Shown: in pieces, positions 25,306 to 37,813 of the stretch
Position numbering within the stretch: the stretch's first letter is position 1
Layout of the letters: every line of letters begins with the position of its first letter
Origin: Spirodela intermedia
Lineage: Eukaryota; Streptophyta; Magnoliopsida; Alismatales; Araceae
Assembly (NCBI GenBank): GCA_902729315.2
Contig: LR746272.1
Location: forward strand, 3,940,035 to 4,004,034
DNA length: 64,000 nt
Direction of reading: 5' to 3'
Made by a program: the position numbers and the translations under genes
Notes under the pieces: model-generated
Database searches by the model: none
What the model saw: the letters and a program-made list of their open reading frames with translations, nothing else
Told to the model about the DNA's origin: nothing

Positions 25306-27033
25306 TGATAAATCTTCATTATCATGAGTTAATAATTAATAAATAATATAGTTTTATCCTTAACTCATGATAAATAGACTTATATTTATGTTAAATTAGG
25401 AAAAATAGTTTTTAGTTGATTAATTTGAATTTTTGACTAATTATGTGATTTTATATGAATTTATATGATTTTTTTAGTCCTATTTTTGAGACAAATGAAG
25501 AAAAAGAAAATAAAAAAATAGAAAAAAGGGGGGACCCGCCGGCCAGCCGGGCCTGAAAGCAGGTTGAAAGCGTAGTTAGAGGGAGCTGCGAGCAGAGGCT
25601 TGAGCAGCTATGGACCGATAGGGGCATGTGTGCACCACTCCCCTTCCATGGCACTAGTGGCCAATCGGCTATAGGACAAAGAGTGGTCGTACACATGGGA
25701 GAAATGGACTCATTACTTGAAAATGTGATATTACTATATATTTGCCCAAAACTTCAATGTACAACTGATGTGGGACTAAACTCGTGTCACACCTTTCTTG
25801 GAATAGTTTTATTTATTTTAATACCTAAAATTCCCCTTAGTTAAAATAGAGATATACCATAATGACGTCACTTTATAAGGACATTAGATTACTTATTTCA
25901 AACTCTCTCTTATAGATGGGCAACCGACGTGGGTTTGAATCTTACGAGAGCCAAAAATTTGTACTTTTATCTGATTAAATCATGACTTTCTTGCAGATCA
26001 TCGATGAATCGCATAATCATCAACAAAAATCTAGTCAACGTGATTCACGGAGCATTGTTACAAAAATTGTTGAACGATTCGTGAAAAACAGATTGCGAAT
26101 TCATCAAGTAAAGCATCTCTAATTGATTGATGAACAAGTTGTCGTTGGAAAGAGGACGATCCACTAGGAGACAAGTCACCACCTCTTGAGAGCGTACTGG
26201 ATGCAATGAAGAGCCTCCTCTTGTTATGCAAACCTAAGGATGAAGCTCTCTGACACGTGCTCCACCTCCTTCTAACTCCTCTCCATCATGTGACAACCAT
26301 CGGAGAGCCGCAAAGTCGTCGTTTTTTCGCTCTACCGGGTGATAGTCGTTGGAGACGATTCGATGATCTGTTTCATCGATATCTAGACTTCACAAGAAGA
26401 TCCAGAGATTGTCTACGTTATCCTTATTCAAAGAGAGCCTTTGAGGCCATGGATACTACGTGACAATCTTTCCAAACGTTTAGGATTCTGACGTATTATT
26501 AACGCATTGCCACCGTGATGTCGGAATTCAATTTTGTACTTTCAACTTAATTTTTGCTTCATTTAGTGATAATTTGTGTGATTTAAATTTACCAAACTAT
26601 ATTTTATTAAATTACGATTCTTTCGACTTTTACAGATCTTAGTTTGATCAATTAAATCATCTGTAATCACTTACGTAAGAATCGCTCGACAGAACTCTAT
26701 TTTTGTTCGATTTGCATTCGTCAGATGCTGATGTCATCTTGAGGTCTGCACTCTTATTTTCCTTTTTCGTGAATTTTAAATATATTTCATTTGTATTTTT
26801 ATCTATTGTTTTTTTAAAAATCATATTCTTTGAGGAAAATTCTGAAAAATTACTTGATATTATATTACATCTTTGTGATTGATCTGGAAAATTCTCACTA
26901 TTTTTGAAATTTTTATTGAATTATAATTGATATATTTGTTCAAAAATACTTCTAAATATCTAAAAATGAGTATTTTCTAGTTTTATAAATTTTAAATTTG
27001 CAGGATTTACTATACAATGACTAAGTCACGTCA
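25306..27033 (+). repeat. Z-family LTR, complete copy (A)
   Basis: Starts TGATAAATCTTCATTATC and ends ...GACTAAGTCACGTCA, matching the other Z LTRs end to end (1728 bp). No primer-binding site or internal region follows, so it looks like a solo LTR. The flanking pentamers (ATTAT and ATCAG) do not match, so the insertion site was probably altered later. Many CG positions have decayed to TG or CA, which suggests an old copy. Confidence 0.8.
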
Positions 27034-28643
27034 ATCAGTAATTCACCTAAAATGGCTATGGAAGAATTTCACTAAGGATATTTTTTGGATGATGATGTTG
27101 ACTTGAAGTATGTTCGAAAAATTGATCAAGAGGAAGATGTATTATAACATGATTTTTTTATCCTCTACATGTTAGAATGCTGAGAGAATAGTGAAAGAAT
27201 TCACACTTAAATCAAGTTGAGAAAAATCTTGTAGAACTTGCTTTCTGTTCTTGAACTTGTTGCCTTCTTATCATTTGACCTAGTTGGGAAGTCCACTAAA
27301 ATTTGCATAGAAATAACTACAACAAATATTAAAATAAAACTCGTGAGATGGTAGAGGGGTTAGAGATGATCATTTATAACTAATTAATTGTTGGAGAGCT
27401 GATGAATTTATAGAGAAATCTTGTTCAAAAGCCTCATCTATTTCTTGCCACCTCTTGAGATTTAAATTCCAAATTTAGTTTGAAATTTGAACGACTAGAA
27501 ACTAATATGACCTCTTGAGAAATCAACACATGTTTTTGATAAGCGCCAACTATATATCTAAAACTTATTGGTTTAAAGATGTCTAGTGAAGATATGTTAT
27601 GTCTTAAACAAATCAATGATGCATTAACCAAGTCTCAATATATTAAATCATAAGTTTGTTGATATACAATATTTGAACTTATTTTCTAAATGATATTTTT
27701 TATTATTCAATTTTTTTTGAGAAGTAGTATGAGCAATACAAATTTGATCAATTAATTTGATACCAAAATCATTTATAAATAATGATCTAACATCATGAGA
27801 ACATAATATGTTGAGTAAGCTTTTATATTGATATTTTAATTTGTGGATTTTCATTGATTGGGATGTGCTAATCATTACTTTTCATGGTGATAAGTTTTTA
27901 AATGTTGATTGTTTCCAACTTAATTAAAAAATAATAATCTCTTAGTAAAATCCACCAAACTCACGAATTCAACATCATAAATCGCAACTACATTATGTGA
28001 CTTCTGTTTTGGATATTTGACATTAGTATTGAGTTATTTCTGAATTTATGTGCAAATAAACTCATGGTCATGCATTGTAGATCATGCATAATAAATAATA
28101 AACATAATTTTATGAGTGTTTTTCGTTGACCAAATAACATGCATTTAAAGCTCTAACAAAGACTGATTTCACAAATATGTCATGGTAGCGGTCAAATTAT
28201 TATCCTCTAATGCTTTCATTTTTTTTTTGGCTGAGTTTCTAAACTTGGTATACTTAGTTTGAACTTATTCTTTACATCTTCCAAAATTTTGATATTTTTA
28301 ATGACTCTAGACTATTGATGCCCTTGATTTTGATAATTATAAATCAAAATTTATTGATAAGAGATTATATAATATTGATGTTTCTTTCAGTGTCGCTTAT
28401 AGGTTTTGAATATTTAAAACATTGAACAAAGTCATTATATCAAATTATTTTTATTAATTGATTTTGATATTAGTATTAAGAATCAAATTCAATGATTTGC
28501 TCCTTGAGATTCTATTTTTCTATCTTGGGATTATTTAGAGGTAAAATATTACTAGTTGAAGAAATACATAAAAGTGAAAGGCTAAGTATATGGTTATATG
28601 GTATAAATTCACAAAAGCCATCAAATGTTTCATTTTTGATTTT
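27034..28643. other. AT-rich intergenic sequence
   Basis: Nothing recognisable. Short minus-strand open frames at 27434-27631 and 27648-27875 lack domain signatures. Confidence 0.5.
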
Positions 28644-28799
28644 TGTTCAATAGTGGTATCAGACTCTTGGCCCACTAGGGCCCATTATCTATCTCTCTCT
28701 TCTCATCTCTCTTTCTTCTCTTCTATATAATCTCATGTACTTCTCTTCTTCCTTAGATAAGGATTATGGATTCTAGGGTTTTCCCCTCTCGTGTCAACA
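28644..28799 (+). repeat. Left LTR of the miniature element
   Basis: A 156-bp terminal repeat beginning TGTTCAATAGTGG and ending GTGTCAACA. It is followed at 28800 by the initiator-Met-type primer site. Confidence 0.85.
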
Positions 28800-29129
28800 T
28801 GGTATCAAAATCTTAGGTATCCCTTGTAGTTGTCCTCTTCTCCAGTGCACCGCCTATCTCCTGCATGCCGCTCTCCTCCACGTTGGCCTTTTTCCTCGGG
28901 CGGCTCTTCAGCGTCACCACTCTTCTCTCTTGTGACGTCGTCGTCTCTACCATCGCTCTTCTCCTTTTAGCGTCGCCCTCCTTGCCTTCGCTTCTGCCTC
29001 TCTCTAGGCCGCTGTGCCGCCGCCGGCCACTCCTTCAGGTCGCCAGCCGCTCCTCTAGGCTGCCATGCTGCTGGCACCTCCTTCTTCGACAGGCCACACT
29101 CCTCCAGCAGTGCCCTCCTTCGACGGCGC

Positions 29130-31660
29130 CCTTCTCTTCTCGGCGGTGCCAGCCTCCCAATGCCCTAAGCATCGCCTCCCGATGCCTTGTGTGTCGACTC
29201 CTGACACCCTGCGTGTCGACTCGCAATGCTCCGTGCGTTGTCTCTTGACGCCTCGAGCATCGCTTCCTGTTGCCCTGTGCATCGCCTCCTGACACCCTGT
29301 TGTGTCCCAGTGTCTTCTTGAGCCAAGCTCTCCTCCTCATCCACCTCCTCTGGCTCATTGCCCTTGCCTTCTCTGTCATCCTCAGGCTCTTCTAACCTTG
29401 CTGCTGCCTCCCTCTCCAGCATGCCACCCTCCTCCAGCGGTACCCTTCTCCTCTTAGCGGCGCTAGCCTCCTGACTCCCTGAGAGCTGTCTCACGATGCC
29501 TCGAGCACCGCCTCTAGACACCCCGTGCGTCACCTCCCAATGCCCCAAGCGTCGCCTCCTGATGCCTCGTACGTCACATCCCGATGCCCTGTGCTGCCTC
29601 TCGACGCATCGCTCATTGCCTCTCACCTGCTGACACCTCACACGTTGCCTCCTAGCGCCTGACATGACTTAGTCATTGTATAGTAAATCACGCAAATTTA
29701 AAATTTATAAAACTAGAAAATATAATCTTTTAGATATTTAGAAGTATTTATGAGCAAATATATCAATTATAATTCAATACAAATTTCAAAAATAATGCTA
29801 ATTTTCCAGATTGATCACAGGAATGTAATATAATATTAGGTAATTATTCAGAATTTTTCTCAAAGAATACTATTTTCTATGAATCTTACACTATGAAATG
29901 AAAATGAAATATATTTAAAATTCACGAAAAAGAGAAACAAAGGTGTAGACGTTAAGATGACGTCAGTGCCCAGTGAATACAAATCGGACGAAAATAGAGT
30001 TTCGCTTGACGATTCTTATATAAGCGATTATAGAAGATTTAATGGATCAAATTAAGATCTGTAAAAGTCGGAAGAATCGTAATTGAATGAAATCTAACTT
30101 GGTAAATTTAAATCACACAAATTATCACTAAATGAAGCAGAAATTAAGTTGAAAGGAGTAAAATAGAGTTCCGGCGTCGCAATGATGATGCGATGGCGAT
30201 GCGTCGGCGATGCATCGGAATCTTGAGCGTTCGGGAGGATCGTCGTGCAGTGTCCATAGCCTCGAAGGCTTTCCTTAGACAAAGACGACGTGGACAATCT
30301 CTAGATCTCTTTGCGAAGTCTAGAGATCAATGAAATGGGTTGTTGAATCATCTCCGGCGACTGTCACCCAACAGAGTGGAAAAATGGCGACTTTGTGGCT
30401 CTCCGATGGCTGTCACCCGATGGAGAGAAGTTGGATGGAGATGGGGTGCGTGTTAGAGAGCTTCATCCTCAGGTCTGCGCAACAAGAGGAGGCACTTCAT
30501 CGCATCCGGTACGCTCTCAAGAGGTGGCGACTCGTCTCCTGACGGATCGTGCTCTTCCCGACAACGGCTTGTTCGTCGATCAATCGGAGATGCTTTACTT
30601 GATAGATTTGCGATCTTTTTATCACAAATTGCTCGGTAATTTTAATAATAATGTTCTACGAATCGCATTGAGAAGATTTTCGTCGATAATCTAACAATTT
30701 TGGCGGCTTAATCCTTTACCGGTGATTTGTAAGAAAGTTGTGATAATCAGATAAAAAATATGAGTTCTGGCTTTGGGAGGATTTGAACCCGTGCCGGTTA
30801 CCTACCTGCATGAGAGAGATTGAAATAAGTACTTGAATGTCCTTATCAAATGACGTCATCATGGTATATCTCTATGATAAATAAGGGGTATTGTAGGTAT
30901 TAAAATCATCAAAGCCTTTCGGGGGAAGGTGTGATGGGGGTTTAATCTCACATCGCTTGTGTGCTAAAGTTTTGGGTGAATATATAGTAATATTATATTT
31001 ACAAGCAAGTTCCTTTCTCCCCTATGTATGACCACTCCTTGCCACACAACCAGCTAGCCATCAGTGATGTGGAAGGGGAGTGGCGGACACGTGCCCCCAT
31101 TGGTCCTAGCCGCTTGAGCCCTTGCTCGCGGTCACGGCTCCTCCTTGACTGTGCTTCTGACCCGCTTGCGGGCTTGACTAGCCGGCAAGTACCCCCCATT
31201 TTGCTATATTTTTATTTTTATTTCTTTTTCTTCATTTATCTCAAAAGTAAGACTATAAAAATCATATAAATTCATATAAAATCACATAATTAGCCAAAAA
31301 TTCATGTTAATTAGCTAAAAACCACTTTTTACCTTTAACACAAATATAAGTCTATTTATCATGAGCTGAGGCTAAAACTATATTATTTACTAATTATTAA
31401 CTCATGATAATGAAGACTTATCAGCGCCCTATGTTGCCTCTTGACGCCTTGCGCATTACCTCCTGACATGTTGTGCGCTGCCTCTTAGTGCCTTGTGCAT
31501 CACCTCTTGGCGCCCCGCGCCGCCTCTTGATGCCTCATGTGCCGCCTCCTGGTGCCTCGTGCGTCACCTCTCGATGGCCCGGGCATCAACTCTGACACCT
31601 ACGTGCCACCTCATGTGTCACATTAGTCTTGTGAGGATCTCTCATGATGCCATGTGTGCC
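29130..31660 (+). repeat. 22-bp degenerate tandem repeats inside the miniature element (two blocks, split by the Z LTR)
   Basis: Units such as ATCGCTTCCTGTTGCCCTGT follow one another at 22-base spacing from about 29130 to 29659, and resume from 31424 to about 31620 after the inserted LTR. Because 22 is not a multiple of three, the array does not encode a simple peptide repeat. The open frames over it (29035-29379, 29165-29665) have no domain. Confidence 0.75.
29660..31423 (-). repeat. Z-family solo LTR, complete (B), TSD GCGCC
   Basis: The reverse complement of the Z LTR: it reads TGACATGACTTAG at 29660 and ends ...AAGACTTATCA at 31423. The flanks are GCGCC at 29655-29659 and GCGCC at 31424-31428, an exact target-site duplication that also fixes the true LTR ends. 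It lies inside the tandem interior of the miniature element. Confidence 0.92.
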
Positions 31661-31700
31661 AAGTTGAGCTTATTCGACTTATATCCTCAAGCTTGAGGAG

Positions 31701-31854
31701 TGTTCGATAATGGTATTAGACTCCTAGCTCACTAGGGCCTATTATTTATCTGTCTTCTCATCTCTCTTTCTTCTCTTCTATATAATTTCATGTACTTCTC
31801 TTCTTCTTTAGAGAAGGATTATGGATTTTAGGGTTTCCCCCTCTCATGTCAACA
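31701..31854 (+). repeat. Right LTR of the miniature element
   Basis: A 154-bp copy beginning TGTTCGATAATGG and ending CATGTCAACA, preceded by the purine tract GCTTGAGGAG and followed by the ATTTT duplication. Confidence 0.85.
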
Positions 31855-31919
31855 ATTTTATAGTGATATAACTATATCATGCAGTGTTTATTATTTCAAA
31901 ATGATATTATATAGGTTTT

Positions 31920-33945
31920 TGTTAAAGCTAGATTTATGTGTTTTAAGTAGTTTTATTATTTGATTTTATTTTGTTAACTTGTAGAATAAATATAGGATAT
32001 ATTGTTAATTTTAAAAGTTTGAAGTTAGAATACTTAGCATAATTTTTTATTATTAAAATAAAAAATAATAAAATATAAAGATTCTTCTACCTGTTGACAA
32101 GCCGGCACTCGACAGTTGACCTAGAGGGGGGACAATGGTCGAGCAGGTAAACCTAGACCAGGGGAGCCATGAGCTGGGCTCAAGTGGCGAAGGCCTCTCT
32201 TTGTGCACGTGTCTGTCACTCCCCTTCCATGTCGTGGTGGGCAATCAATTGTGGGGCAAGGAGCGCCCGTACACACGTGCGCGTGTGAGGGCAGACCACC
32301 TTATTGCCTTCTCCCAAGATGGTCTTGGGCATTATTTTATTTCAAGAGAAGGGATCTCTGCCGAGAGACATAGTTTTAGTTTATATTCGGCATATGTTTT
32401 GAAATATTTTCGATGTGGGACTAAATGTTTTCATTTGTTTCAGCACAGCCATTTGGAGTGCTATGTGATCTAGCAGTACATAGAGAGTCATGTCATTCGA
32501 TTAGCCTGATCCTACGGCTGGCGAACCGCCACAATACTAGATGTGTAAAGTGATTCATTGGCGGTTTGCAAATCTGACGCCGCGCAACATGCACGTGGCC
32601 TCAAAGGCTGATCCGATGGCTATGGAGGCGCCACGTTACCAAAACTTAAGTTTCTGACTGGTAGTGCTTAATCCACGTGACCAAGCTCATCTGATCTAGC
32701 GGTTCTCGGAGTTCCATGATACCGGGAACTTAAGTTCTCACACGTATCACTATCAGGGAAATAAAGACAATAATCGATTATTGTCTAGTAAAACATACAT
32801 TATTGATTATCTTTAAAATCTCGATGGTAGTCGTGAATACGACAAGCTGTTCTTCCCTACTTTTGCACGATTAACATCTTCGGCAATCGGCAAACTTCTT
32901 CCTTCCTCCCCTGACTGCACTCAAGGCCTTTGGCGAGTGGTCAGCTCTTCCCTTCTTCCCCCAAACAATAGTGACAGCATGGTCGACCCTTCTTTTGGCG
33001 GATCTCCCTAGCAGGCAATGCAGCACTTCCGGATGATACTTCTGCGACTTCTGACGTGGTGTGGCATGACTAGACGAAACCAAGCCACCACATTAGTGTC
33101 TCTAGTTGCCTAGGAGGCAGACTAAACTTGGGCAACAATTTATTTCTTGCTTTCAACATTTACTTACTTACTTTCGTCATTTATTTACATTTTATGGCAA
33201 GTTATTTTCATTTCATGCATGTTTCGATTGAAATCAGTAGAACTAATTCAATACTTAATGAATGATCTTCGTTCTTCTTTTGAATCCTCCGAAACTTGTC
33301 CAAGATCAAGCTAAGATCATTTTCAACTTATTTTCTATTAATTTTTGCAGTCGAATCTCAACATATTCATGTTCCTGACGTTCCACGAATAATGAGTATT
33401 TTCTATTTCGAATGCAAAATCACCAAGATTAAAGGTTGATTAATGAGCGTTCAACGGTTAAAACAAGCTGGAAACATTCACAGCTGACCTCATTTCATGT
33501 GTGTGAATCCTCGAGCACACATTCGTCCGAGAAAACAGGTTGATAGTATTTCTTTCTTCCTTTATTTTCGTCTTATTTCTGTCTCTCTGTCTCAAGTGAG
33601 ATTTCTCTCCTCCTCTCTCTCTCCCTTTTGACGAGAGATCTCATCCCTTCTCTCTCTCATGAGAGCTCTCTCTTCTATCTCTCTTCTCTCTCTCTTTTCC
33701 TTCTTCCCTTTCTCCACTTTCCATCCTTTATTCTTCTCACCTCATCCTTTTATTTTATTATTTCTGTTAAGTATTAATAAAATATTAAAATCACTTTATA
33801 TATAAATTAAATTAGTTTTCACGACGGATTAATCAATCTCCTTGTCTTTGACTAGAGACTTACTTCTATACTAGTATTTTATTAATTCTTAGTTATAAAT
33901 ATTATTAGATAATGTGTATTTAAATACGACGACAAGTGCACACCA
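31920..33945 (+). repeat. X-family 5' LTR (copy X2)
   Basis: Begins TGTTAAAGCTAG and ends ...GTGCACACCA; aligns with X1 along its length. It is followed within a few bases by a degenerate tRNA-Asp-type primer site and then gag, so it is the 5' LTR of the element running to about 37.8 kb. It holds a perfect 22-base palindrome at 32765-32786 and a CT-rich array near 33570-33720. Confidence 0.78.
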
Positions 33946-33972
33946 TCTTTTTAGTGCCTTTAATGGGGAGAT
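33946..33972 (+). other. Degenerate tRNA-Asp-type primer-binding site of the X element
   Basis: TTTTAGTGCCTTTAATGGGG aligns without gaps to TTTTGGCGCCGTTGCCGGGG, the site complementary to the 3' end of plant tRNA-Asp used by many Ty3/gypsy elements. Six bases differ, consistent with age. Confidence 0.6.
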
Positions 33973-34259
33973 CCATTTTTAGTCAGTGTTAATTGATTTA
34001 GTTTTATATATTTCAGTGATTTAAAAAAAATAGCTTTCATTATTTTCATTCAAATAGTATTTCAAAAAATTAAAAAAAAATTAGAAAAGTTTATTAGGCT
34101 CATTTGATTTCTATTTTTCTTGCATAAGTTAGAATTTTAAATCTTTAGTTTCTATTTATTTACTTGAGTATCTTAATTTTTCATTGATTCTATACTTCTC
34201 TTTGACATATTTATTAGAATCATATCTTCATGTCATGATCATTGTTAGATTCAAATTCT

Positions 34260-36150
34260 GAAAAACTTGATTTATGAATGGTAAACATAGCTTGCAACCA
34301 ATCTTAGAAAATTAGTTACTAACCAATCTAAGAATTTAGGGGCACAAGAAAAACGAAATTTACCACCCATATTAGAGACTCCAACAATAGAAAAAGGAAA
34401 AAAATCATTATTTATAGAAGTAGAATCACCTAGGATGGATCATCCAGCCCAAGAGAGTGAGAATGTTGAAAATACTCAACCTTATAAACCTATGTGTGAT
34501 TATTATACACCTGATTTATATAGACCTACTTTATAGGTTAGACCTCCTATTTTGCCAAATGTTTATTTTGATATTCGTCATAGCACTCTATAAATGCTTC
34601 TTGAATTTCATGGGTTAGCTAATGAGGAACCATATCAACATATTCTTTGAATTTTAGCTGCATGTGAACTTATTCATATTCCTAATATTCCTCAAGATGC
34701 ACTTAGGTTACGTCTCTTCTCATATTCATTGCATGATAAAGCTAGAGATTGGCTCACATCATTACCACATGAGATCACCACATGGTTAGAAGTAGAGTAA
34801 GCATTTTTGAGAAAATTCTATCCTATTGGCAAGACTCATGCCATGCGGAAAATCATTCTCCAATTTACTCAAAAATCAGGAGAAGCATTTCATAAATCTT
34901 GGGAAAGATTCAAGGAACTTCAAAGGAAATACACACATCATGAAATTGCCAAGTGGCAACTAAATCGTGTATTTTATGATGGTATATCTGAACAACATAA
35001 AAATACTATAGATGCAGCATGTGGAGGCACATTCATGAGTAGGGATGAGGATGAAATTTATAAACTATATGAAAATTTAAGTGAGAATTTAGCTGAACGT
35101 GAATCTTTTGCTTTATATGATCGCAACAATAGTGAAAATAAAAAAGGAATCTTTGAGGTTAGAAATCATGATGCATTAGACATTAGATATGAAGTTAGTG
35201 AGGTTCATCAAAAGTTTAATATTTTATATGATCATTTGCTGCATAAAAAAGAACCTACACAGCCTATACAACTTTCATATTCCAGATGTTCATCATGTGG
35301 TAGAACTGATCATTATGAATCTCAATGTCTTAATTTAGATCAAGAATATGCACATGCACTTCATGATCATAGGAATCAATCAAATCCTCGAAAAAATTAG
35401 AATAGTTTTTCAAATTTTCAAAATCATGGTATGAATTCTTAATCATTTTCTAGACCTAATCATACATTTAAACCTTCTCATCAACCACAATATAATGCTA
35501 AGCCTTCTTTTCAGTAAAATACTCATAATTTTCAGTAAGGTACTCATCAGCCACCAGCCAAAAATTTCATCCCTTCTTCTTCAAGTTCAGTCGCTAATTT
35601 TGGCCCACAATATCCTAATTCATATCAAAATCAATCTGATATGAATTCAAATTCGATGCAACAGTTTATGGGGCAAATGATGCAGTAGTTTCAAGAAATA
35701 AATACATCTATGATGAAGATGATGGAGCAAATTAGGCAAGAAAATCAGCAAACAACCCTTAGGATAGAAAAAGAGAAAGGTAAACTAGCTAGGCCCACTC
35801 AAAACGTGAAACAGGTCATCTTCCTAGACAACTCATCATGAACCCATGAAATCAACCTTCTAATAGACACAAACCATCTACATCTCAAGATTTTGAAAAT
35901 GTAGAAGCGGTGACCACTTTGAGGAGTGAAAACTAACTCAAAGATCCATATGCACCAGATTTGTTAGAAAAACAGGTTCATGACAATGAAGTGTTGAATG
36001 ATGATGATAATGACAATGATAGTTTATTTTCTGATGATGAGAATTTAGAGGAAAAAAACAAGAATCAAAAGAAGAAAAATCAGAAGTACCACCCATTCCT
36101 ATTTTATCACACCAAGATGAACTTAGAAAAACAGTCTCCTTTCTTAAGGC
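34260..36150 (+). pseudogene. Ty3/gypsy gag (X element), broken, with CCHC zinc knuckle
   Basis: The longest intact stretch is 34807-35400 (197 codons). Upstream fragments in the same strand carry the retrotransposon gag segment (LRLFSYSLHDKARDWLTSLP, just before 34800, closed by a TAG at 34798). The intact part continues with AFLRKFYPIGKTH...FTQKSGEAFHKSWERFKELQ and a CSSCGRTDHYESQC motif, a CX2CX4HX4C zinc knuckle. Stops before and after, for example at 35398-35400 and several up to 35900, show that it is dead. A Gln/Asn-rich and then acidic linker follows to about 36150. Gag would form the nucleocapsid-like particle. Confidence 0.85.
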
Positions 36151-36299
36151 ATTAGAACCAAAACTTAGGAAAAGAGTTGAAGCTAATGAAGAGTTTATGG
36201 AAATATTTAAACAAGTTCAGATCTCTATTCATTTGATAGATGCAATCAAACATATACCTGCATATGCAAATTTTTAAAAGAATTATGTACATCTCATAG

Positions 36300-36813
36300 G
36301 TCACCTCAGAAGATATCTTTATTCGATGAGGCTAGTGCCATTATTTCTCATTCTTTGCTTAGGAAATGTAAGGATCCAAGAGCACCTCTTATCTCATGTA
36401 AAGTGGGTGAAACTACATTTAGAAATGTGCTCTTAGATTTGGGAGCAAGTGTTAATTTATTGCGTTTGACTGTTTTTGAAAATTTAAAATTAGGAGGACT
36501 AAAACCAACTTCAGTGGAACTTCAGCTAGCTGATAGATCCATTAAAAAACCTAAGGGTCTCTTAGAAGATGCAATCATCAATGTTAAAGGATGTAGATTT
36601 CTAGTAGATTTTCTGATTTTAGATATTCTTATTTTAAATAATCTTACTCATACATCAGTCATCTTAGGATGCCCATTTCTTGCTACAGCCAAGGCAAATA
36701 TTGATTGCGAAAATGGGATCATAAATATGAAATATGAAGGTCAAAATATCTTTTTAAATATCTCTTTAAATTTTTTAAAAAGGAAAATGCTAATTATGAA
36801 GATATTAAAGTAA
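36300..36813 (+). pseudogene. Ty3/gypsy aspartic protease domain (X element)
   Basis: The open frame 36355-36813 contains VLLDLGASVNLL, the DxGAS active-site motif in the DLGAS form usual for this group, then ELQLADRSIKKPKG and VILGCPFLATAKANIDCENG, the second conserved half of the domain. It lies in line with the gag remnant and is separated from it by stops. No reverse transcriptase, RNase H or integrase follows before the Z LTR at 37.8 kb, so the element appears pol-less or truncated. Confidence 0.85.
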
Positions 36814-37813
36814 TTGATTCTTGCAGAGGAAGATAATTATGTTCAGCAAGTTGATCAATTAACTTTTTCATTCCATGCCCATTCATTAGGTCAAAAATAT
36901 TACAGGAAAGAGGCATTAGATGATGACACAACATTCATGGAATCATCATAGATTGGTGTTCGACTGAAGACATTAAACTTAGCGCTGATTGGGAGGCAAC
37001 CCAAGAATTTTATTTTTGTAGAATTTAATTGTGTTTTTTAGTTAATAAATTTAGAATTTCGTTGCTACTTATTTTTATTTCAGTAGTACCTCATACATTT
37101 ATGTTTTATCATACTTGCTGATTTATGAGTATATATCTTTTGCTTCATAGTTTAATTTGTTAATACATTTCATGTCATTGAGGACAATTCCAATTTTAAT
37201 TGGGGGGAGCAAAGAAAATTCAGTTAGATTTATTTCTTGAATAATTAGCATAGAAGGAAAATTTAAAACTAGTATTGATGAATTCATGGATTTCTATATT
37301 TTCCTATAAGATGGTAAATTCATTTAAGTATGAAGGTTAAAGTGTGCTAGATTTAGTGACTTTAAGTGAGAAAAAAAATGTAGTATGTTGAAGGATGAAA
37401 TGTTTTCAGAATATATCTTGATGATCATGAGCCATATGTTATGAATTCACATTTTGAATTAGCAGGAATCATGAAATTAGATGTGATGAGGTTGAAATTT
37501 TATAAAAATTATTGGAAGCTAGACATTCTTAGTATGAGGAATCCTAAGTAGTTGACCATTTGTCTTATATATATATATAGAAAAAAAAATAAAAAATCAT
37601 CATATGGTAGAGTTTAAGACCTAACTCACGAAAAAAATATATATGGGATTTCCCACTTGTCCCATAGAAACTTTTCTATATGTAGACTAAGACAAGATAA
37701 AAAAAAAAAAAAGTGAGTGCAAATGCTTCTATGGGGAATTTCCCACTTGTCTCATGGAGGCTTTCCACATGTGAGATTTAGAGATGAAAAAGAAGCTATA
37801 TGGGGAAAGCTAC
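36814..37813 (+). mobile_element. 3' internal part of the X element
   Basis: Non-coding AT-rich tail. It contains TGTCATTGAGGACAATTCC and TTAATTGGGGGGAGC (about 37175-37210), the polypurine-like signature found in the same relative place in the Z element near 55950. It is interrupted at 37814 by a Z solo LTR. Confidence 0.55.

Larger units (their letters stand above)
28644..31854 (+). mobile_element. Miniature (TRIM-like) LTR element with 22-bp tandem-repeat interior, interrupted by a Z solo LTR
   Basis: The direct terminal repeats are 28644-28799 and 31701-31854 (about 155 bp, TGTTC...CAACA, CT-rich, sharing CTTCTCTTCTATATAAT). A perfect 5-bp duplication ATTTT flanks the whole (28639-28643 and 31855-31859). 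Directly after the left LTR is TGGTATCAAAATC, a slightly changed initiator-tRNA-Met primer site (TGGTATCAGAGC). Directly before the right LTR is a purine tract, AGCTTGAGGAG. Without the 1764-bp Z LTR and its duplicated pentamer, the element is about 1.44 kb. The interior is GC-rich and made of degenerate 22-bp units. No gag or pol is recognisable. It must have been mobilised in trans by a copia-like element (inference from size and primer site). Confidence 0.85.

Noticed and set aside
28865-29665. Protein-coding gene in the GC-rich interior of the miniature element
   Set aside because: The 22-base period shifts frame with each unit, and the open frames have no domain.
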